Part shown: positions 1-8,551 of the stretch, piece by piece
Layout: each line of letters opens with the position of its first letter
How positions within the stretch are numbered: the first letter of the stretch is position 1
DNA from: Ralstonia pickettii
Lineage (GTDB): Bacteria; Pseudomonadota; Gammaproteobacteria; Burkholderiales; Burkholderiaceae
Direction: 5' to 3'
Assembly: GCF_001699815.1 (NCBI RefSeq)
Contig: NZ_MCGB01000086.1
Location: 115,804 to 179,803 of the forward strand
DNA length: 64,000 nt
Translations under genes and position numbers: made by a program
The notes under the pieces: model-generated
The model's database searches: none
The model's input: the letters and a program-made list of their open reading frames with translations, nothing else
Told to the model about the DNA's origin: nothing

Positions 1-114
1 GCCGGGGTGCGTCTCCTGCATATGCCGCACGTAGGTGTCGTAGTCTGGCACGCCGACCATCAGGCGCAGCGTCTGGCCCAGGTAGCGGCCGAAGTTTTCG
101 AGTTCTTCGCGCAT
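1..114 (-). CDS. ybdD: YbdD/YjiX family small protein (DUF466), 3' end cut by the window edge
   Basis: The reverse complement from position 114 gives 38 residues beginning MREELENFGRYLGQTLRLMV and containing VGVPDYDTYVRHM. These are hallmarks of the short YbdD/YjiX (DUF466) proteins that almost always follow cstA. It starts 8 bases after the cstA stop, so the two are surely one transcript. Family members are about 65-70 residues, so roughly half is visible. The biochemical role is not established. The constant linkage suggests an accessory to the CstA-type transporter. The frame is too short and incomplete for routine ORF calling, but the match is clear. Confidence 0.85.
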   Translation of the reverse strand, partial: MREELENFGRYLGQTLRLMVGVPDYDTYVRHMQETHPG

Positions 115-122
115 GCCCGTGC

Positions 123-2177
123 TCACGCGCCCAGCGCTTCGTACGGCGTTTCGTTGGCGGTCGGGCGGCTCGCGGCGCGCGCCTTGAGCACCGTGCGCAG
201 GCCATACCACGCGATGCTGACCACCACGAGAATGAACAGGCCGCACAGGAACGCGTCAATGCGGTCGTTCAGCACCACCTGCTGCATCTGCGCCATCGAC
301 TTGGCGGGGGCCAGCAGCTTACCTTCGGCAATCGCGCTGGCGTACTTGTTGGCGTGCGCCAGGAAGCCGATCTTCGGGTCCGGATCGAACAGCTTCTGCC
401 AGCCGGCGGTGAGCGTGCAGAGCAGCAGCCAGAGGGTCGGCAGCAGCGTCACCCACACGTAGCGGTCGCGTTTCATCTTGACCAGCACGCAGGTGCCGAG
501 CGTCAGCGCAATCGCGGCCAGCATCTGGTTGGAGATGCCAAAGAGCGGCCACAGCGTGTTGATGCCGCCCAGCGGATCGACCACGCCCTGGTACAGGAAG
601 TAGCCCCACAGTGCGACGGTCGCAGCCGTGGCAATGAGGTTGGCGACGAGCGAATCCGTGCGCTTGAGTGCCGGCACAAACGTGCCCAGCAGATCCTGCA
701 GCATGAAGCGCCCGGCGCGCGTGCCTGCGTCCACGGCGGTCAGGATGAACAGCGCCTCGAACAGAATCGCAAAGTGGTACCAGAAGGCCATCATGGCCTG
801 GCCGCCCACCACCTGGTGCAGGATGTGCGCCATGCCCACAGCCAGCGTCGGGGCGCCGCCCGCACGGGCGAGGATGGTGTTTTCGCCGACGTCCTTGGCG
901 GTCTGGATCAGCACGTCAGGGGAGATGACGAAGCCCCAGGTGGACAGCGTGTGTGCCACCGTATCGGGCGTCGCGCCCACCAGTGCCGCAGGGCTGTTCA
1001 TCGCGAAGTACACGCCCGGGTCGATGACCGAAGCGGCCACCAGCGCCATGATGGCGACGAACGATTCCATCAGCATCGCGCCGTAGCCGATGAAGCGTGC
1101 TTGGCGTTCGTTCTCCAGTAACTTGGGCGTGGTGCCCGACGCGATGAGCGAGTGGAAGCCCGACACCGCGCCGCACGCAATGGTGATGAACAGGAACGGG
1201 AACATGTTGCCCGACCACACCGGGCCGCCGCCGCCAGCAAACTGCGTGAGCGAAGGCATCTGCATCTGCGGCGCGACGATCAGGATGCCGATGGCCAGCG
1301 CCATGATCGTGCCGATCTTCAGGAACGTCGACAGGTAATCACGCGGGGCCAACAGCAGCCACACCGGCAGCACCGAGGCGACAAAGCCGTAGCCGATCAG
1401 CATCCACGTGAGGGCCTTGCCGTCGAACGTGAACAGCGGCGCCAGCGCGGCATTTTCGTGCACCGCCTGACCGCCGATGATGGCCAGCATCAGCAGCACG
1501 AAGCCGATGATGGAGATCTCGCCGATGCGGCCCGGGCGGACGTAGCGCACGTACACGCCCATGAACAGCGCGATGGGGATCGTGGCGGCCACCGTGAAGG
1601 TGCCCCACGGCGAGCCGACCAGCGCCTTCACCACGATCAGCGCCAGCACGGCCAGGATGATGATCATGATGAGGAACGCGCCAAACAGCGCGATCACGCC
1701 GGGCACGGTGCCCATCTCGCTCTTCACGAGGTCGCCCAGCGAGCGGCCGTCGCGGCGGCTGGAGATGAACAGCACGATGAAATCCTGCACCGCGCCGGCA
1801 AACACCACGCCGGCCAGAATCCAGAGCATGCCGGGCAGATAGCCCATCTGCGCGGCCAGCACGGGGCCCACGAGCGGGCCTGCCCCGGCAATGGCCGCGA
1901 AGTGGTGCCCGAACAGCACGTGCTTGTTGGTGGGAACGTAATCGAGCCCGTCGTTGTAACGCCAGGCGGGCGTCTTGCGGGTGCCGTCCAGGCCGAGCAC
2001 CTTGTCGGCAATGAAGCGGCTGTAGTAGCGATACGCGATCAGGTAGATGCATACGGCGGCCACCACCACCCATAGCGCACTGACTGCCTCGCCGCGCGCA
2101 AGCGCAACGGTGGCAAAAGCAGATGCGCCAAGAATGGCGACGACCAGCCAGATCAGGTGTTGCCTGACGAAGCTCAT
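123..2177 (-). CDS. cstA: Carbon starvation protein A / pyruvate-type transporter
   Basis: A 684-residue polytopic inner-membrane protein with many hydrophobic segments and family signatures such as YRYYSRFIADKVLGLD near the N terminus, GPLVGPVLAAQMGYLPG, and FGISNQMLAAIAL in the C-terminal half. CstA family members (CstA, BtsT) import pyruvate and peptides, usually by proton symport. The length matches the family. The start ATG is preceded by GAGGAGATCGAC, a good ribosome site. It is co-transcribed with ybdD. It faces a Cache-domain kinase and NarL-type regulator across a 226-base intergenic region holding CTACG repeats, which suggests the pair controls it, as BtsSR-like systems do elsewhere. 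The exact substrate is inferred. Confidence 0.93.
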   Translation of the reverse strand: MSFVRQHLIWLVVAILGASAFATVALARGEAVSALWVVVAAVCIYLIAYRYYSRFIADKVLGLDGTRKTPAWRYNDGLDYVPTNKHVLFGHHFAAIAGAGPLVGPVLAAQMGYLPGMLWILAGVVFAGAVQDFIVLFISSRRDGRSLGDLVKSEMGTVPGVIALFGAFLIMIIILAVLALIVVKALVGSPWGTFTVAATIPIALFMGVYVRYVRPGRIGEISIIGFVLLMLAIIGGQAVHENAALAPLFTFDGKALTWMLIGYGFVASVLPVWLLLAPRDYLSTFLKIGTIMALAIGILIVAPQMQMPSLTQFAGGGGPVWSGNMFPFLFITIACGAVSGFHSLIASGTTPKLLENERQARFIGYGAMLMESFVAIMALVAASVIDPGVYFAMNSPAALVGATPDTVAHTLSTWGFVISPDVLIQTAKDVGENTILARAGGAPTLAVGMAHILHQVVGGQAMMAFWYHFAILFEALFILTAVDAGTRAGRFMLQDLLGTFVPALKRTDSLVANLIATAATVALWGYFLYQGVVDPLGGINTLWPLFGISNQMLAAIALTLGTCVLVKMKRDRYVWVTLLPTLWLLLCTLTAGWQKLFDPDPKIGFLAHANKYASAIAEGKLLAPAKSMAQMQQVVLNDRIDAFLCGLFILVVVSIAWYGLRTVLKARAASRPTANETPYEALGA

Positions 2178-2307
2178 GTCGATCTCCTCGAACCTTGGTC
2201 GAAGCTATTTGCTGAACGCGGGATGTGGGTTCATCCCTGCGGTAAGTCCTGCCCCGTGACAGGGGCGTGTAGTATTTGCCAGCCTCGCCCCGCGCCACAA
2301 GCGGAGG

Positions 2308-2339
2308 ACTACGCAGCACAGGTCCGTAGTTCTACGCAG
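2308..2339. promoter_or_regulatory. CTACG inverted/direct repeats, candidate regulator site between cstA and the two-component genes
   Basis: ACTACG at 2308-2313 and CGTAGT at 2325-2330 form a perfect inverted repeat. CGTAG-TT-CTACG at 2325-2336 is a second, tight palindrome. CTACGCAG occurs twice in direct orientation (2309-2316 and 2332-2339, 23 bases apart). The cluster is between divergent genes, where a NarL/LuxR-type dimer would be expected to bind. That the adjacent regulator binds here is inference. Confidence 0.45.
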
Positions 2340-2403
2340 GGGCCACACCCGACCGAGACCGCGGCGCCACCTTGCGATGCCGCAACGTACGCCGCGTTTT
2401 GCC

Positions 2404-3843
2404 ATGAAGCTCCGCCAGAAGATCCTGCTGCTCGCCGTCGCGCCGCTGACCATCGCCATGCTGGCGATCATGCTGACCGTGCGGCACCAGTCGATTGCAC
2501 TGGCGCGGCACGAACGACAGTTGGTGGAATCGGCGTACCTGCAGGCCAAGGAGACCGAGCTGCGGTCTTACGTCAAGCTTGCGCAGAGTGCCATCGCGCC
2601 GTTGCTTGCGTCCGGCCAAAGTGGCGACCCGGCCCGGGACGAAGCCACGCGCGACGAAGCGATGCGCACGCTCGCCCGCCTCGACTTCGGCACCGATGGC
2701 TACTTCTTCCTCTACGACTTGCGCGGCCGCAACCTCATGCACCCGCGCCAGCCGGAACTTGTCGGGCGCGACTTGTGGGACCTGACGGACTCCGGCGGCC
2801 AGCCGACCATCCAGAAACTGGTGGCTGCCGCCCAGGCCGGCGGCGGTTTCGTGCGCTACATGTGGGACAAGCCATCGACGCACCAGAGCGTGCCCAAGCT
2901 CGGTTATGTCGAACCGATTCCACAGTGGGGCTGGATGGTGGGCACCGGCCTGTACCTGGACGACATCGAACAAACCTTGCGTGAGATCGACCGGCGCGCG
3001 CAAGCGAACATCGACCAGACATTGGCCTGGGTGGTGGGCATCGCCGCGATCAGCATCCTGCTGGTGGCCGGCAGCGGGCTGGCGCTGAACGTGAGCGACC
3101 ACCGCCAGGCCGATGCCAAGCTGCGCCAGCTCGCACAGCAGGTGGTGAAGTCGCAGGAAGACGAACGTGCGCGTGTCTCGCGCGAGTTGCACGACGGCAT
3201 CAGCCAGGTGCTCGTCTCGACCAAGCTGCTGCTGGAAACCGCGCATGGCCATCTCGAAGCGTCAGCGGCATCGCCGACGTCGATCGAACGGGCGGGCAGC
3301 ATGCTGCGCCGGGCGCTCGACCGGTTGAACGGCGCGCTGGGCGAGGTGCGGCGCGTGTCGCACAACCTGCGCCCTGCGCTGCTGGATGATCTCGGCCTGG
3401 CTGCCGCACTGGAGCTGCTCGTGCGCGAAACGCGCGAGGCACATGAAGACAGCCAGCCGGGGTCTGCGATTGCGCTTGAACTTGTCGGCCCGCCGGTGCA
3501 ATTGCCGGATGCGTGCAACACCGCGCTGTTCCGCATTGCGCAAGAGGCCGTCTCGAACATCGAGCGCCATGCCACGCAAGCCACGCGCATCGGCGTGCTG
3601 CTTGAAAACGATATTGATGCCGTGCGCTTGTCCGTTCGCGACAACGGCCCCGGCTTCGACGTGGAATCCGTGCAGGTGGACCCACAGCACGGCATCGGCC
3701 TGCGCAACATGCGTGAGCGCATGGCCGCCCTGGGCGGCACCTGTGCGATCGCCTCCGGCCCGCACGGCACCGAGGTGTGCGCCGTGCTGCCGCATGTCGT
3801 CATCGCCCAACTGGCTTCGGCCCCCTCTTCTCCACTCGTATGA
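2404..3843 (+). CDS. Cache-domain sensor histidine kinase (HisKA_3 type)
   Basis: A membrane sensor kinase of about 479 residues. A first membrane segment sits at about residues 8-25, then a single-Cache-like extracellular domain (about 30-190, with the typical YFFLYDLRGRNLMHP stretch). A second membrane segment follows at about 200-222, then a HisKA_3 dimerisation domain with phosphoacceptor His263 in RELHDGI. The ATPase domain has an N-box (EAVSNIERHA), DNGPGFD and GIGLRNMRERM. Single-Cache kinases of this type sense small organic acids. An in-frame ATG at 2377 would add nine residues. I prefer 2404 because it places the membrane segment at the very N terminus. The gene overlaps the regulator by ATGA, so it is translationally coupled. 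It is divergent from cstA, its likely target. Confidence 0.9.
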   Translation: MKLRQKILLLAVAPLTIAMLAIMLTVRHQSIALARHERQLVESAYLQAKETELRSYVKLAQSAIAPLLASGQSGDPARDEATRDEAMRTLARLDFGTDGYFFLYDLRGRNLMHPRQPELVGRDLWDLTDSGGQPTIQKLVAAAQAGGGFVRYMWDKPSTHQSVPKLGYVEPIPQWGWMVGTGLYLDDIEQTLREIDRRAQANIDQTLAWVVGIAAISILLVAGSGLALNVSDHRQADAKLRQLAQQVVKSQEDERARVSRELHDGISQVLVSTKLLLETAHGHLEASAASPTSIERAGSMLRRALDRLNGALGEVRRVSHNLRPALLDDLGLAAALELLVRETREAHEDSQPGSAIALELVGPPVQLPDACNTALFRIAQEAVSNIERHATQATRIGVLLENDIDAVRLSVRDNGPGFDVESVQVDPQHGIGLRNMRERMAALGGTCAIASGPHGTEVCAVLPHVVIAQLASAPSSPLV

Positions 3844-4484
3844 ACATGCGACCACCCACGCCCGTCAAACTGCTCCTCGTCGACGATCACCCGCTCGTGC
3901 GCGATGGCGTGCGCGTGCGGCTGGAAGCCGTGCCGCATTTCGAAGTGGTGGGTGAAGCCGGTGACGCGGATGCCGCCCTGCAGGCCGCGCGCACACTGTC
4001 ACCCGATCTGGCGCTGATGGACATCGGCATGCGCGGCATGAACGGCATTGCGCTCACCGAGAAGTTTGCCGAGGAATTTCCCGAGATCGCCGTGCTGGTG
4101 CTGTCGATGCACGACAACCTGGAGTACGTGCGGCAGGTGATCCGCGCCGGCGCGCGTGGCTACGTGCTCAAGGATGCGCCCGCCAGCGAGCTGGTCGAGG
4201 CCATCGACGCCGTGCTGGCCGGCCGGCCGTTCTACAGCGCGCAGCTGGCGATGCGCATGGCGGAGCAGGCTGTCATGCCTACACCGGTCGAGGCGCTCAC
4301 GCCGCGCGAGCGCGACATTCTCGAGGGCATCGCCAAGGGTTATGCCAACAAGCGCATCGCCGACGAGCTGGGCTTGTCCGTGCGTACGGTGGAATCGCAC
4401 CGCCTGAACCTCAAGCGCAAACTCGGCATCGAGGGGCAGGCAGAACTGGTGAAGTTTGCGGTGGAGCTGGGCAAGGGCCGTTAG
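3840..4484 (+). CDS. NarL/LuxR family response regulator
   Basis: A receiver domain carries the acidic pair in LLLVDDHPLVRDG, phosphoacceptor Asp61 in ALMDIGMRG, and the conserved Lys in VLKDAPASE. A C-terminal LuxR helix-turn-helix follows (LTPRERDILEGIAKGYANKR ... RTVESHRLNLKRKL). The total is 214 residues, normal for the family. The ATG at 3840 overlaps the kinase stop (ATGA), which fixes the start. It is the partner of the preceding Cache kinase. The predicted role is transcription activation of the divergent cstA-ybdD unit. Its stop overlaps the convergent denD stop by four bases, leaving no terminator between them. Confidence 0.93.
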   Translation: MNMRPPTPVKLLLVDDHPLVRDGVRVRLEAVPHFEVVGEAGDADAALQAARTLSPDLALMDIGMRGMNGIALTEKFAEEFPEIAVLVLSMHDNLEYVRQVIRAGARGYVLKDAPASELVEAIDAVLAGRPFYSAQLAMRMAEQAVMPTPVEALTPRERDILEGIAKGYANKRIADELGLSVRTVESHRLNLKRKLGIEGQAELVKFAVELGKGR

Positions 4485-5464
4485 GCGCCCTTCGCGCTGT
4501 CCACGTAATCGCGCACCATCGCCTCGAACGAGGTGTCGCGGCCAAAGCCCAGCGCATCGGCGCGCGCGGTATCGAAGCGCGCCGGCCAGCTTTGCACGAT
4601 GGCCTTGATGCGCGCGTCCGGCTCCCAGCGGATGCGCGAGACCGGCGCATCGCCCGCCACCTTGCGCAACGCTTCCACCATCTCGCCCACGCGCACCGTA
4701 ATGCCCGGCAGATTCAGTGAGCGGCGATTGCCCCATGCCGACGCCGGCAGCGTGTACGCGTGCAGCAGCGACGCCACCACCTGGCGCGGCGACGCGAGCC
4801 ACAGCTCAGTCTCGGCTTCCACCGGGCAGATGGCTTCCTCGCCGGCCAGCGGCTCGCGGATGATGCCGCTGGCAAAGCTCGAGGCCGCGCCGTTCGGTTT
4901 GCCCGGGCGCACCGACACCGTGGGGATGCGCACGGCGCGGCCGTCGATGTAGCCCTTGCGCGAATACTCGCCGACCAGGAATTCGCCCATCAGCTTCTGC
5001 ACGCCGTACGAGGCCTGCGGCGTGGCCGCCGTGTCGTCGGTGACAACGGCCGGCAGTTGGCCACCGAACACCGCCACGGAGCTGGCGAACAGCACGCGCG
5101 GTGCACGGCCGGTCTTGGCGTGCTGCGCGCGCAGCGCATCGAGCAATGCGCGCGTGCCGTCCAGGTTCACGCGCATGCCGAGGTCGAAGTCGGCCTCGGC
5201 GGTGCCGCTCACCACGGCGGCCAGGTGGAACACGCCGCCCACATTTTCGTCGATCACCTGCGCGATGAGGGCGGGGTCGGAGGCATCGCCGGTCACGTAG
5301 CGCACGCGCGCATCGGCAATCTGACCGGCCACCTGGTCCAGCACGATGAAGGTCTCAACGGGCTGCACCGAGCCGTCCGCAGCCGGCAGGCCCGGTTGCT
5401 GAAGCAGTGCCGCCAGCACGCGCTGGCCCAGGAAACCGGCGCCGCCGGTGATGACGATATTCAT
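4481..5464 (-). CDS. denD: D-erythronate dehydrogenase (NAD-dependent epimerase/dehydratase fold)
   Basis: A 327-residue extended short-chain dehydrogenase with the N-terminal nucleotide-binding motif TGGAGFLGQRVL, a catalytic Ser in ASSVAVFGG, and YGVQKLMGE (the Tyr-Lys pair). The sequence pattern matches DenD, which oxidises D-erythronate to 2-oxo-tetronate. The assignment rests largely on context: the divergently transcribed neighbours are the complete ltnD-otnK-otnC-transporter-otnI set. Alone it could only be called an NAD-dependent epimerase family protein. It is transcribed away from the GntR regulator, so the 133-base gap upstream is the shared control region. Confidence 0.87.
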   Translation of the reverse strand: MNIVITGGAGFLGQRVLAALLQQPGLPAADGSVQPVETFIVLDQVAGQIADARVRYVTGDASDPALIAQVIDENVGGVFHLAAVVSGTAEADFDLGMRVNLDGTRALLDALRAQHAKTGRAPRVLFASSVAVFGGQLPAVVTDDTAATPQASYGVQKLMGEFLVGEYSRKGYIDGRAVRIPTVSVRPGKPNGAASSFASGIIREPLAGEEAICPVEAETELWLASPRQVVASLLHAYTLPASAWGNRRSLNLPGITVRVGEMVEALRKVAGDAPVSRIRWEPDARIKAIVQSWPARFDTARADALGFGRDTSFEAMVRDYVDSAKGA

Positions 5465-5548
5465 GGTGTCTCCTTCTTGCCTGACGTAAGCCGCCGGGCG
5501 TTTTGATCGGTGCCTAGGGTAAACAGGGATGAAGCGCTACGACTCAAC

Positions 5549-5561
5549 TTGTATGATGACA
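5549..5561. promoter_or_regulatory. Candidate GntR-type operator in the denD/GntR divergent region
   Basis: TTGTATGATGACA contains TGT(6)ACA, an imperfect dyad similar in form to sites bound by FadR/GntR-family regulators that control adjacent sugar-acid genes. It lies between the divergent starts at 5464 and 5598, about 37 bases upstream of the regulator's ATG. Only the sequence and position support it. Confidence 0.35.
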
Positions 5562-5597
5562 CGACGAATTTACGCTTGCCAAGACATCCCTGCCACC

Positions 5598-6314
5598 ATG
5601 TTTGAACGACTCGACGCCGCGCCCTCCCTGTCCGACCGCGTGGCCCAGACCCTGATGGACAAGATCGACGCGGGCGAACTGCGCCGCGGCGAACGCATGC
5701 CGTCCGAAACCGTGCTCGGGCAGGAATTCGGTGTGAGCCGAACCGTGATCCGCGAGGCCATCTCGCGTCTGCGCCACGAAGGCGTGGTCGAAGCGCGCCA
5801 GGGCAGCGGCGTGTACGTCACTCAGCAGGCTGGCCTCAAGCCGCTGCGGATCGACGCGGCGCAAGCCGGCTCGATCGATGCCGTGCTGCACATCATCGAA
5901 CTGCGCCGTGCGCTGGAGGCTGAAGGCGCCGCCCTCGCGGCCCAGCGCCGCACCGACGCCGAGATGATCGAGATCGACGCCGCACTCGACAGCATCGACG
6001 CTGCGGTGGCGGCCGGCGGTGACGGCGTGACCGAAGACCTGCGTTTTCACCGCGCCATCGCGGCCGCCAGCGGCAATCCGTTCCTCGTGCAGGCACTCGG
6101 CTTTTTCAGCCAATACCTGGAGGAAGCGATCGGCGTGACGCGCAGCAACGAAGCGCGCCGCGAAGACTTCGCCCGCCAGGTCCGCGACGAGCACCGCGCG
6201 ATGGTCGAAGCGATCCGCCACCGCGACGCACTCGCTGCACGCAATGCCGCGCAGACCCACATGTTCAATGCCGCACGTCGCTTGGCCGAGGGCCGCGATG
6301 CAGCGCAAGACTGA
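5598..6314 (+). CDS. GntR (FadR/FCD subfamily) regulator of tetronate catabolism
   Basis: The N-terminal winged helix has LSDRVAQTLMDKIDAGEL, RMPSETVLGQEFGVSRT and VVEARQGSGVYV. A C-terminal FCD ligand-binding domain follows, with ELRRALEAEGAALAA, DLRFHRAIAAASGNP and DEHRAMVEAIRHRD. The His/Asp set is typical of metal-dependent FCD pockets. I chose ATG 5598 (239 residues incl. stop) because MFERLDAAPSL begins just before the helix-turn-helix. Earlier in-frame ATGs (5529, 5553) fall in the presumed operator region. It is probably a repressor released by a tetronate or an intermediate, governing denD and the downstream operon. Ligand and target are inferred from position. Confidence 0.88.
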   Translation: MFERLDAAPSLSDRVAQTLMDKIDAGELRRGERMPSETVLGQEFGVSRTVIREAISRLRHEGVVEARQGSGVYVTQQAGLKPLRIDAAQAGSIDAVLHIIELRRALEAEGAALAAQRRTDAEMIEIDAALDSIDAAVAAGGDGVTEDLRFHRAIAAASGNPFLVQALGFFSQYLEEAIGVTRSNEARREDFARQVRDEHRAMVEAIRHRDALAARNAAQTHMFNAARRLAEGRDAAQD

Positions 6315-6329
6315 TTTCAGGAGCCATTC

Positions 6330-7241
6330 ATGACGCAATCGGCGGCTGACCGGAAGGTTGGCGTGATCGGACTCGGCGCCATGGGTCTGGGCATTGCCAA
6401 GACCCTGCGTAATCACGGCTACACCGTGTATGCCTGCGATGCGCGCCCGGGCGCTGCTGCAGATTTCGCCAAGGAAGGCGGCGTGGCCTGTGCAACGCCT
6501 GCCGAGGTGGCAGCGGGTGTGGACGTGGTGGTCTCGGTGGTGGTCAACGCTGCGCAGACGGAAGCCGTGTTGTTCGGCGAGGCAGGCGCAGCGGGCGCCA
6601 TGCGACGGGGCAGCACGTTCGTCATGTGTTCAACGGTGGACCCGAACTGGTCGATAGCGCTGGAGGCGCGTCTCGCGCAGCAGGGCATTCTGTACGTGGA
6701 TGGCCCTATCTCCGGTGGCGCTGCCAAGGCCGCCTCGGGCCAGATGACCATGATGACCTCGGCCACGCCCGAGGCGTATGCGGCGGCGGGCGACGTGCTC
6801 GATGCCATGGCTGGCAAGGTCTATCGCCTGGGCGACAAGGCGGGCGCGGGCAGCAAGGTCAAGATCATCAACCAGCTGCTGGCCGGCGTGCACATTGCCG
6901 CCGCCGCCGAAGCCATGGCACTGGGCCTGCGCGAAGGCGTGGCAGCGGACGCGCTGTACGAAGTCATCACCCATAGCGCGGGCAACAGCTGGATGTTCGA
7001 AAACCGCATGGCCCACGTGCTGGCCGGCGACTACACGCCGCTGTCCGCCGTCGACATCTTCGTCAAGGATCTGGGGCTCGTGCTCGATACCGCGCGCGCG
7101 AGCAAATTCCCGCTGCCACTGGCGGCCACCGCGCACCAGATGTTCATGCAGGCGTCCACCGCCGGCTACGCCAGGGAAGATGACTCCGCCGTGATCAAGA
7201 TCTTCCCGGGGATCACATTGCCGGAGGGCCAACCGAAATGA
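6330..7241 (+). CDS. ltnD: L-threonate dehydrogenase
   Basis: A 303-residue beta-hydroxyacid dehydrogenase with Rossmann motif GVIGLGAMGLGIA, the substrate-binding signature YVDGPISGGAAKAASGQ and the catalytic Lys region GAGSKVKIINQLL. The family includes tartronate semialdehyde reductase and 3-hydroxyisobutyrate dehydrogenase. The neighbouring otnK, otnC and otnI genes point specifically to LtnD, which oxidises L-threonate at C2 to 2-oxo-tetronate. It sits 15 bases after the GntR gene, with AGGAGC upstream of the ATG, and it overlaps otnK by ATGA. Substrate specificity is inferred from the cluster rather than from residues. Confidence 0.9.
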   Translation: MTQSAADRKVGVIGLGAMGLGIAKTLRNHGYTVYACDARPGAAADFAKEGGVACATPAEVAAGVDVVVSVVVNAAQTEAVLFGEAGAAGAMRRGSTFVMCSTVDPNWSIALEARLAQQGILYVDGPISGGAAKAASGQMTMMTSATPEAYAAAGDVLDAMAGKVYRLGDKAGAGSKVKIINQLLAGVHIAAAAEAMALGLREGVAADALYEVITHSAGNSWMFENRMAHVLAGDYTPLSAVDIFVKDLGLVLDTARASKFPLPLAATAHQMFMQASTAGYAREDDSAVIKIFPGITLPEGQPK

Positions 7242-8551
7242 GCGCAGCGCCCACGTCCCGCCCGGTCCTCGGTTGCATCGCCGACGACTTCACCGGTGCG
7301 ACCGACCTCGCCAACATGCTCGTGCGCGCTGGCATGCGCACGGTGCAGACCATCGGTGTGCCGCAGGCCGGCGGCGAGGCCATCGCAGCGGATGCCGATG
7401 CCATCGTCGTCGCGCTCAAGTCGCGCACGATTGCCGCGGCCGATGCCGTGGCGCAGTCGTTGAGCGCACTGCGCTGGCTGCGCGCGCAAGGCTGTTCGCG
7501 CTTCTTCTTCAAGTACTGCTCGACCTTCGACTCCACCGACGCCGGCAACATCGGGCCTGTGGCCGAGGCGTTGATGGCTGAACTGGGTACCGATTTCACA
7601 TTGGCCTGTCCCGCCTTTCCCGAAAACGGCCGCACGATCTTCCGAGGCCATCTGTTTGTGGGCGATGTGCTGCTCAACGCGTCGGGCATGGAGCACCATC
7701 CGTTGACGCCGATGCGCGATCCGAATCTCGTGCCGGTGCTGGCTCGCCAGAGTGCGAGCAAAGTCGGCCTGCTGCGTTACGACACCATCATGCGCGGCGC
7801 ACAGGCCGCTCGCGATCGGGCCCAGCAATTGCGCGCCGACGGGGTGAAGCTGGCAATTGCCGATGCCATATCCAACGACGACCTGATCGTCCTGGGCGAG
7901 GCATTTGCCGATCTACCGCTGCTCACCGGCGGCTCGGGCCTGGCGCTTGGCCTGCCGGCGCAATATCGCCGCGCGGGGCTGATCACCGCGCATGGCAATA
8001 CGGCGCAGCTGCCGATCGTGGCCGATTCGGCGATCGTGCTGTCGGGCAGCTGTTCACGTGCGACGAACGCGCAGGTGGCGCACTGGCGAGCATCGCGTCC
8101 GGCGTTCCAGGTGGATCCGCTGGCGCTGGCCGAAGGCAAACCGGTGGTGGTCGAGGCGCTCGATTTCGTGCACCGCCATGCAGGTCAGACGGTGCTGGTA
8201 TACGCCACCAGTGCGCCGGAGCAAGTGGCACGCGTGCAGCAGACGCTGGGCGTTGAGCGCGCGGGCAAGTTGGTGGAAGACGCACTGGGCCGCATCGCCC
8301 GCACGCTGCATGCCGATGGCGTGCGCCGCTTCGTGGTGGCTGGCGGCGAGACCTCGGGCGCGGTGGTGCAGGCGCTCGATGTGCGTGCGCTGCGCATCGG
8401 TCCGCAGATCGACCCCGGTGTGCCCTGGACCGCCACCATCGATAGCGATCCGCTTGCGCTGGCATTGAAGTCCGGCAACTTCGGCACGGTGGATTTCTTC
8501 GAGAAGGCGCTCGCGCAACTGGCGCACGCAACCACGGAGCCGATCGCATGA
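7238..8551 (+). CDS. otnK: 3-oxo-tetronate kinase
   Basis: A 437-residue protein of the former DUF1537 kinase family. The N-terminal substrate domain begins LGCIADDFTGATDLANML, a family signature, and holds FFFKYCSTFDSTDAGN. The C-terminal nucleotide-binding domain has the GGETSGAV loop. OtnK phosphorylates 3-oxo-tetronate at C4 with ATP, making the substrate for the OtnC decarboxylase. Both gene boundaries are ATGA overlaps (with ltnD and otnC), so expression is tightly coupled. Length and motifs fit the family well. Confidence 0.92.
   Translation: MSAAPTSRPVLGCIADDFTGATDLANMLVRAGMRTVQTIGVPQAGGEAIAADADAIVVALKSRTIAAADAVAQSLSALRWLRAQGCSRFFFKYCSTFDSTDAGNIGPVAEALMAELGTDFTLACPAFPENGRTIFRGHLFVGDVLLNASGMEHHPLTPMRDPNLVPVLARQSASKVGLLRYDTIMRGAQAARDRAQQLRADGVKLAIADAISNDDLIVLGEAFADLPLLTGGSGLALGLPAQYRRAGLITAHGNTAQLPIVADSAIVLSGSCSRATNAQVAHWRASRPAFQVDPLALAEGKPVVVEALDFVHRHAGQTVLVYATSAPEQVARVQQTLGVERAGKLVEDALGRIARTLHADGVRRFVVAGGETSGAVVQALDVRALRIGPQIDPGVPWTATIDSDPLALALKSGNFGTVDFFEKALAQLAHATTEPIA

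Noticed and set aside
354..1121. Long open frame on the plus strand inside cstA
   Set aside because: Shadow of the cstA coding strand; Arg/His/Gln-rich composition and no ribosome site.
1152..2075. 307-codon plus-strand frame opposite cstA
   Set aside because: Its His/Arg/Asp-rich text is typical of antisense frames in high-GC genes, and CstA motifs on the other strand are unmistakable.
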